10,365 bases of DNA from an uncultured Clostridium sp. (GTDB lineage: Bacteria > Bacillota > Clostridia > TANB77 > CAG-508): NCBI GenBank assembly GCA_946495905.1, contig CAMMEP010000051.1, positions 1 through 10,365 on the forward strand. Direction: 5' to 3'. The translations under genes and the position numbers were made by a program. This document shows, piece by piece, positions 6,771 through 10,365 of this stretch. The notes below the pieces were generated by a model that did not search any database, had not been told where the DNA came from, and saw only the letters and a list, made by a program, of their open reading frames with translations. Each line of letters starts with the position of its first letter. Positions within the stretch are counted from its first letter, which is position 1.

Positions 6771-7399
6771 CATATAACAATATAATTCGATTACCTATTT
6801 TATCTACCAATCCATCTTCTTTTAAAAGCTTTAATTCTCGCATCATAGCACTTCTATCTACATTTAAATAATCGGCTAAATCTGTTAAAGATAAAGGAAG
6901 TTCAAAAGTTTTAGAAAGTTTTCGCGTAGAAATAAGAGAAAAATACATTAACAGTTTATCACGTGTGGTTCTTTGCGTTAAAAGTTCTATTCTAGTATTT
7001 AATTGTGTAATTTTATCTAAAATCAATTCTGGTAAATGTTCTGATAAAGTTTGATGAAAGGCACAATTTTTTGTACAAGGTTCTTTCAATTGATCATAAA
7101 TATAAAAAAGTACCGTACAATTAGATTTTGCTTCTACCAACAATTCATTATTGGTGGTAACTTTATAAAAAACCTCTCCAAATAAAGCATTTTTAGAAAA
7201 ATGCTCTACAATGGTTCGGTTACCATTCAAATCATAACGAACTAAATCTGCTTTTCCGATTCAACAAAATACATAATTGATTACGTTTTTGAATATACGT
7301 CGTAATTACTTGATTCTTTTTAAAAGTCTTTTTCTGGGATTTATTACAATTACAAGAAAAATTGTAATAAAAACTGTCAATATTGAAATTGGTATTCAT
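6766..7399 (-). pseudogene. Crp/Fnr-family regulator, frameshifted
   Basis: A Crp/Fnr-type transcription factor. The N-terminal part starts at ATG 7399 (MNTNFNIDSF), with GAGG upstream, and reads to QLCILLN (codon 47). The frame then breaks. Removing one base, G7258 on the plus strand (C on the coding strand), continues as GKADLVRYDLNGNRTIVEH to the stop at 6768-6766. The repaired protein has 210 residues: a cNMP-type beta barrel (about 25-110), a dimer helix (about 120-155), and a winged helix-turn-helix (LTDLADYLNVDRSAMMREL, about 171-189). Cysteines C16, C18, C43, C94, C108 and C112 (PCTKNC) could serve redox sensing, but no FNR-type cluster spacing is evident. As given, only the 3' fragment from about 7257 is in the DNA-binding frame. 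It may be a true pseudogene or a sequence error. Its divergent neighbour is the NrdD-like gene. Confidence 0.8.
7341..7370. repeat. 11-bp perfect inverted repeat inside the regulator gene
   Basis: TTATTACAATT (7341-7351), 8 bp, AATTGTAATAA (7360-7370). It lies within the first 20 codons of the Crp/Fnr-type gene. Similar TTGTAAT words occur in the upstream blocks of both NrdD-family genes (7503-7511 and about 9867-9874). It could be an operator or an mRNA hairpin, or chance in AT-rich DNA. Confidence 0.35.
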
Positions 7400-7444
7400 T
7401 TATTTTAAACCTCATATTTATTTTCCTGACTATCTACATAAAAT

Positions 7445-7473
7445 ATTATAATGGAAACAAGGCTCAAAATCAA
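7445..7473 (-). promoter_or_regulatory. promoter for the Crp/Fnr regulator
   Basis: On the minus strand: TTGATT (-35, 7473-7468), a 17-bp spacer and TATAAT (-10, 7450-7445). The start codon at 7399 lies about 45 bases downstream. This supports 7399 as the true start of the regulator gene. Confidence 0.6.
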
Positions 7474-7484
7474 GAAAGAAGAGG

Positions 7485-7511
7485 AAAAAAACTGTCATAA
7501 AATTGTAATAT
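7485..7511 (+). promoter_or_regulatory. upstream block A, copy 1
   Basis: 27 nt that match 9848-9874 at 23 positions. It starts 88 bp before box B here and 89 bp before box B in the second copy, so the spacing is kept. It contains a TTGTAATAT word. It may be an activator or repressor site for the NrdD-family promoters. Confidence 0.4.
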
Positions 7512-7572
7512 TTTTAAAAAGCAAAAGATTACTAGAAACGGAAGCGATACATAGTTGTAAAAAGCAAAAAAA

Positions 7573-7621
7573 CATAATATGTGACTTATGCAACAGAAAA
7601 AAACTAGAAAAAATATATAAT
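7573..7621 (+). promoter_or_regulatory. box B plus -10: promoter of the NrdD-like gene
   Basis: Box B (7573-7602, begins CATAATATGTGACTT) matches 9937-9966 at 29 of 30 positions. TATAAT lies at 7616-7621, with exactly 22 bp between the shared TGCAA and TATAAT in both copies. No good -35 exists at the usual distance, so the promoter probably needs a factor bound to box B. The box core CATAA-N8-TTATG is an imperfect palindrome. The predicted transcript has a leader of about 260 nt. Confidence 0.6.
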
Positions 7622-7691
7622 AAAATAAGGAATAAATTAGTTGATCGATATACTGCTTATAAACCAATATTATTTAAAGCTTGGAATAAAA

Positions 7692-7841
7692 TGCAAACAA
7701 TGTGTGTTTTAAATTTTTATTTCCGGCCCCCAACTGCGTACAAACTGTATAAACTTCACTTAAGTATCGTTTTACAGTTTGTAAACTTGTCGGTCCCCAC
7801 CTTAAGCGCTCCAATAAAAATTTAAAACACACATTGTTTGC
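7692..7841. repeat. MITE-like element with perfect 29-bp inverted ends
   Basis: The arms 7693-7721 and 7813-7841 are perfect reverse complements over 29 bp (outer end GCAAACAATGTG). They enclose 91 bp of clearly higher GC, which itself contains an inverted repeat (TACAAACTGT 7739-7748 / ACAGTTTGTA 7774-7783). TAAAA precedes the left end (7687-7691) and follows the right end (7842-7846), a possible target duplication. No coding capacity. It lies in the leader of the NrdD-like gene, about 50 bp before its start, and would form a long hairpin in that RNA. A non-autonomous transposable element is the simplest reading; a structured regulatory RNA is the alternative. Confidence 0.7.
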
Positions 7842-7890
7842 TAAAAACACTAAATTATAATTAGAAACCAAAAGTAAAGGAGAAATGCGA

Positions 7891-9810
7891 ATGAAGGTAA
7901 TAAAAAGAGATGGAAGAGCCGTGGATTATGACAGGACCAAAATACAAATTGCCATTGAAAAGGCAAATGGGGAAGTAACAGATTCTAATCGAGCTTCCAA
8001 AGAAGATATTAAAGGCATTATTTCTTATATCGAATCTCTAAACAAAAAAAGGATATTAGTAGAAGATATTCAAGATATTATTGAAGAAAAATTAATGGAA
8101 TTAAAGAAATATGAACTTGCTAAAAAATATATTGTATATCGATATAATAGAGCTTTGGTAAGGAAACAAAACACAACAGATGAAACTATTTTAGGTATTA
8201 TCCGAAATGACAATAGAGAATATTCTTCAGAAGAGTTAGAAGTGACAGCAGCAATGCAAAGAAATTCGATAGCAGGAGAAGTTTCAAGAGATTTAACGAG
8301 AAGATTATTGCTCCCAGAAAAAATAGCAAAAGCAGATGCAGCAGGAATGCTTTATTTTCATCATGCAGATTATTTTCTACACCCAATGATTGATAGTAGT
8401 TTTATTAATATTGGTGACATGTTAGAGAACGGAACGGTTATTAATGGAACCATGATAGAAACTCCTAAAAGCTTTTTAGTAGCTTGTATTGTTGCTACAC
8501 AAATTATGGAAGTAGTAGCAACCAACCAATATGGGGGACAAGCAATTGACATGATTCATTTTGGTAAGTATTTAAGAAAAAGCTATGAAAAACTAAAAAA
8601 TCAAATTGAAAAAGAAAATGCTTGGAAACTTCCAGAAGAATTGATGGAAGAATTAATAAAAGGAAGAATGAAAACAGAATTAAAATCTGGAATACAAATG
8701 ATTCAATATCAAATAAATGCCTTGGAAGAATCTAGCGGAAAAAGACCAGATATTACCTTGTTCTTACATATAGAAGAAAACGATCCTTATCAAGAAGAAA
8801 ATGCCATGATTATAGAAGAAATTTTAAATCAAAGACTAGAGGGAATAAAAAGTGAGGAAGGAGAAAACACTACACCAAATGTTCCTAAATTGGTATATGT
8901 CTTAGATGAATGTAATGCATTAAAAGGAGGAAAGTTTGATTATTTAACAAAAATTGCAATTAAGTGTTCAAAGAAAAGAAACTATCCAACTTACTTATCC
9001 GCAAAGAAAATGAGAGAAAATTATGAAAACAACGTATTTAGCCCAATAGGAGAAGAAAACTTTTTATTACCATGGAAAGATGAAAACGGAGAATATAAAT
9101 TTGAAGGAAGATTTAATCAAGGTATGGTAAGCATTAACTTACCACAAATAGCAATTCTTTCAGAAGGTAATGAAGAAAAATTTTGGGAACTATTAAAAGA
9201 AAGATTAGAATTATGTTTTGAAGCTTTAATGTGCAGACACTATTCTTTAGTAGGAATTAAATCCAATATTAGTCCAGTACATTGGAGATATGGGGGTATT
9301 TCGCATTTAGAAAAGAACGAAGCAATAGACTCTTTACTATTTGAAAATTATTCTACCATTGCATTAGGATATTTAGGAATCTATGAGATGACAAAAATAA
9401 TGAAACAAGAATCTCAAATAAAACTACAAGGATATGAGTTTGCAATAAAGGTGTTAACATTTTTGCAAGAAACTGTGGAAAAATGGAGAAAAGAAACCAA
9501 GATAGGTTTTGTACTATGTGGTATCACTTCAAAAAATGTAGCAAGAAAATTTGCTAAAATTGATAAAGAAAAATATGGAACAATAGAAGGAATAACAGAT
9601 AAGGATTGCTATACAAGTTCTTATTATGTACCAGAAAAAGAAGAAATAGATGAATATGAAAGATTAAAACTAGAAGTAGAATTTCAAAACTTATCATTAG
9701 GTGGAGCAATTTCGACAATAGAACTAAAGGATGCAGAAGAAAATGAGTGGGAAGAAATGATTAAATTTGTTTATGAAAATATGCAGTATGTGGAATTACA
9801 TAAAACTTAA
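7891..9810 (+). CDS. NrdD-like protein without catalytic residues (pseudoenzyme)
   Basis: A 639-residue homologue of class III anaerobic ribonucleotide reductase. The start at 7891 is preferred over the ATG at 7885 because AAAGGAG (7876-7882) is 8 bp from the former and only 2 bp from the latter; MKVIKRDGR then matches NrdD starts. Residues 1-90 form an ATP-cone (VIKRDGRAVDY ... YIVYRYNR). The barrel framework is recognisable throughout: NGTVINGTMIE (about 181-191), RFNQGMVSINLP (407-418), YGTIEGITDKD and GGAIS. Catalytic features are gone. The HNCxLINL motif reads DSSFINI (S169, S170). The MGCRSFL thiyl-cysteine motif reads IGEENFL (E388). The protein ends at VELHKT, where NrdD normally continues into the zinc-binding and glycyl-radical (RRxxGY) domain. 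The frame is intact and shows no decay. A regulatory or partner role for the downstream NrdD is an inference. Confidence 0.88.
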   Translation: MKVIKRDGRAVDYDRTKIQIAIEKANGEVTDSNRASKEDIKGIISYIESLNKKRILVEDIQDIIEEKLMELKKYELAKKYIVYRYNRALVRKQNTTDETILGIIRNDNREYSSEELEVTAAMQRNSIAGEVSRDLTRRLLLPEKIAKADAAGMLYFHHADYFLHPMIDSSFINIGDMLENGTVINGTMIETPKSFLVACIVATQIMEVVATNQYGGQAIDMIHFGKYLRKSYEKLKNQIEKENAWKLPEELMEELIKGRMKTELKSGIQMIQYQINALEESSGKRPDITLFLHIEENDPYQEENAMIIEEILNQRLEGIKSEEGENTTPNVPKLVYVLDECNALKGGKFDYLTKIAIKCSKKRNYPTYLSAKKMRENYENNVFSPIGEENFLLPWKDENGEYKFEGRFNQGMVSINLPQIAILSEGNEEKFWELLKERLELCFEALMCRHYSLVGIKSNISPVHWRYGGISHLEKNEAIDSLLFENYSTIALGYLGIYEMTKIMKQESQIKLQGYEFAIKVLTFLQETVEKWRKETKIGFVLCGITSKNVARKFAKIDKEKYGTIEGITDKDCYTSSYYVPEKEEIDEYERLKLEVEFQNLSLGGAISTIELKDAEENEWEEMIKFVYENMQYVELHKT

Positions 9811-9847
9811 ATAAATGAAACAAGCTTCAAAAGCAAGTAAATACAAG

Positions 9848-9874
9848 AAAAAAATTGTAACAAAAATGTAATAT
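9848..9874 (+). promoter_or_regulatory. upstream block A, copy 2
   Basis: Matches 7485-7511 at 23 of 27 positions and lies 89 bp before the start of box B. The two copies are not kept in the same reading frame relative to box B, which favours a regulatory over a coding reason for the similarity. Confidence 0.4.
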
Positions 9875-9936
9875 AATTTTTTAAAATTAAAAAAACAATT
9901 AGCTCTAAAGCAAAATAAGTCGAAAAATAAATTTTG

Positions 9937-9985
9937 CATAATATGTGACTTTTGCAACAGAAAAAAGAAAAAAAAGGGATATAAT
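9937..9985 (+). promoter_or_regulatory. box B plus -10: promoter of nrdD
   Basis: Box B (9937-9966) differs from 7573-7602 at one base. TATAAT lies at 9980-9985, 22 bp after TGCAA as in the first copy. No recognisable -35 is present at 16-18 bp, so box B probably binds an activator or replaces the -35. The site does not look like the AT-rich 16-bp NrdR palindrome. Confidence 0.6.
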
Positions 9986-9991
9986 ATAGCC

Positions 9992-10058
9992 ATACTAAAT
10001 TTAAGGGGGACGGTTTGAAAACAAACACGCGGCTACCTCGGGAAAGGAATGAGAATAT
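9992..10058 (+). promoter_or_regulatory. nrdD 5' leader with GC-rich patches
   Basis: The stretch between the predicted transcription start and the nrdD start codon. It contains AAGGGGGACGG, a small hairpin (GTTTG-AAAA-CAAAC, 10013-10026) and GCGGCTACCTCGGG, which are unusually GC-rich for this window. AAAGGA (10043-10048) is the probable ribosome binding site. No known riboswitch class was recognised. Confidence 0.3.
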
Positions 10059-10365
10059 ATGCAAGTAATTAAAAGAGATGGAAGAGTAGTAGAATTTAAT
10101 CCAGAAAGAATCGTAAAAGCAGTAACATTAGCTATGTCACAAACACCAGGAGGTGTCGATATAGATTTAGCTAATAAAATAGCAGCCAGTGTTCAAAAAC
10201 AATTTGAAGATAAGAATCAAGCATCAGTTTATGATATTCAAGATGCAGTAGAGAAAAAATTAATGGCATCTTCAAGAAAAGAAGTAGCACAAAGCTACAT
10301 TACATATCGTTATAATAGAGATGTAGCAAGAAAATCAAAAACTAAAGAAGTATTTTTAGACATTA
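10059..10365 (+). CDS. nrdD: anaerobic ribonucleoside-triphosphate reductase, N-terminus
   Basis: The first 102 codons of an open frame that runs off the window. Class III ribonucleotide reductase reduces ribonucleoside triphosphates to deoxy forms without oxygen, using a glycyl radical made by NrdG. Residues 1-90 are an ATP-cone, the allosteric nucleotide-binding domain: MQVIKRDGRVVEFNPERI, DIQDAVEKKLMA, SYITYRYNRD. The following ARKSKTKEVFLDI is characteristic of a common Firmicute NrdD type and differs from the NTTDETIL linker of the upstream homologue, so the two are not recent identical copies. Active-site cysteines and the glycyl-radical domain lie outside the window and could not be checked. 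ATG at 10059 follows AAAGGA. Confidence 0.88.
   Translation, partial: MQVIKRDGRVVEFNPERIVKAVTLAMSQTPGGVDIDLANKIAASVQKQFEDKNQASVYDIQDAVEKKLMASSRKEVAQSYITYRYNRDVARKSKTKEVFLDI

Noticed and set aside
7230..7232. TTG start at 7230 giving a 154-residue regulator
   Set aside because: The sequence upstream of it encodes conserved barrel residues (GKADLVRYD) in the same frame and has no ribosome binding site there. The real start is ATG 7399 with a frameshift between.
7573..7602. Box B as a sigma-54 promoter (TGTGAC and TTGCA)
   Set aside because: The spacing is only 2 bp between the two words instead of 5, the GG is missing, and a TATAAT at fixed distance suggests the vegetative sigma factor.
7451..7825. 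A 124-codon plus-strand open frame upstream of the NrdD-like gene, containing CDLCNRKK
   Set aside because: It overlaps the regulator's promoter, box B, TATAAT and the 29-bp inverted-repeat element, has no ribosome binding site, and its end lies in the repeat arm. The CxxC-like stretch is box B read as codons; in the second copy block A and box B are not in the same frame.
9937..9966. Box B as an NrdR box or FNR/CRP site
   Set aside because: NrdR boxes are paired 16-bp AT palindromes, FNR is TTGAT-N4-ATCAA, and CRP is TGTGA-N6-TCACA. Box B fits none, although TGTGA occurs as one half.
9811..10058. Possible leftover of the missing NrdD zinc/glycyl-radical domain after 9810
   Set aside because: No RRxxGY-like motif or paired CxxC pattern was found in the forward frames. 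The FCIICDFCNR reading comes from box B. The truncation therefore looks clean.
1..10365. CRISPR array, prophage or toxin-antitoxin module
   Set aside because: No regularly spaced direct repeats, no phage structural or integrase genes, and no paired small toxin-antitoxin frames were seen.

Overview
The window looks like chromosomal DNA from a low-GC, mainly anaerobic Firmicute, most likely a clostridial relative. The evidence is the very AT-rich sequence, strong AGGAGG-type ribosome binding sites, TATAAT-type promoters, class III (oxygen-sensitive) ribonucleotide reductase genes next to an Fe/Mn superoxide dismutase, and a Firmicute-type IS30 transposase. TGA is used as a stop, so the code is the standard bacterial one. 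No species can be named from the sequence alone.

Layout. Positions 1-80 hold the 3' part of an initiator tRNA(fMet) and its terminator. What looks like the 5' end of a decayed group II intron follows directly. From about 200 to 735 the DNA is AT-rich and degenerate, with a broken small reading frame and a strong hairpin. An IS30-family element with a 416-residue transposase on the minus strand lies at about 736-2073. A plus-strand series follows: a Nudix hydrolase and a DUF2207 membrane protein (one operon, 2298-4675/4718), a UcpA-like short-chain dehydrogenase (4779-5561), a TspO/MBR membrane protein (5677-6135) and an Fe/Mn superoxide dismutase (6153-6746). A Crp/Fnr-family regulator faces them on the minus strand (7399-6766) and is broken by one frameshift. 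Divergent from it is a 639-residue NrdD-like protein (7891-9810), followed by the start of a second, ordinary-looking nrdD (10059 to the window edge).

How the genes fit together. The right half reads as an oxygen/redox and nucleotide block: superoxide dismutase, a Crp/Fnr regulator and two NrdD-family genes. The most striking gene is the first NrdD homologue. It keeps the ATP-cone and the barrel framework, but it has lost the cysteines of both active-site motifs and stops before the zinc and glycyl-radical domain. It therefore looks like a class III ribonucleotide reductase pseudoenzyme encoded directly upstream of a catalytic-type nrdD. Both genes carry near-identical upstream regions: a 30-nt box with one mismatch, exactly the same distance from a TATAAT, plus a second block further upstream. 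This implies shared control. The leader of the pseudoenzyme gene also holds a 149-bp element with perfect 29-bp inverted ends, which resembles a MITE.

Two genes show frameshifts in this sequence. The DUF2207 glycine tail reads past its natural stop and terminator, and the Crp/Fnr regulator needs one base removed. Both are explained by extra C residues next to GG, so they could be real mutations or sequence errors.
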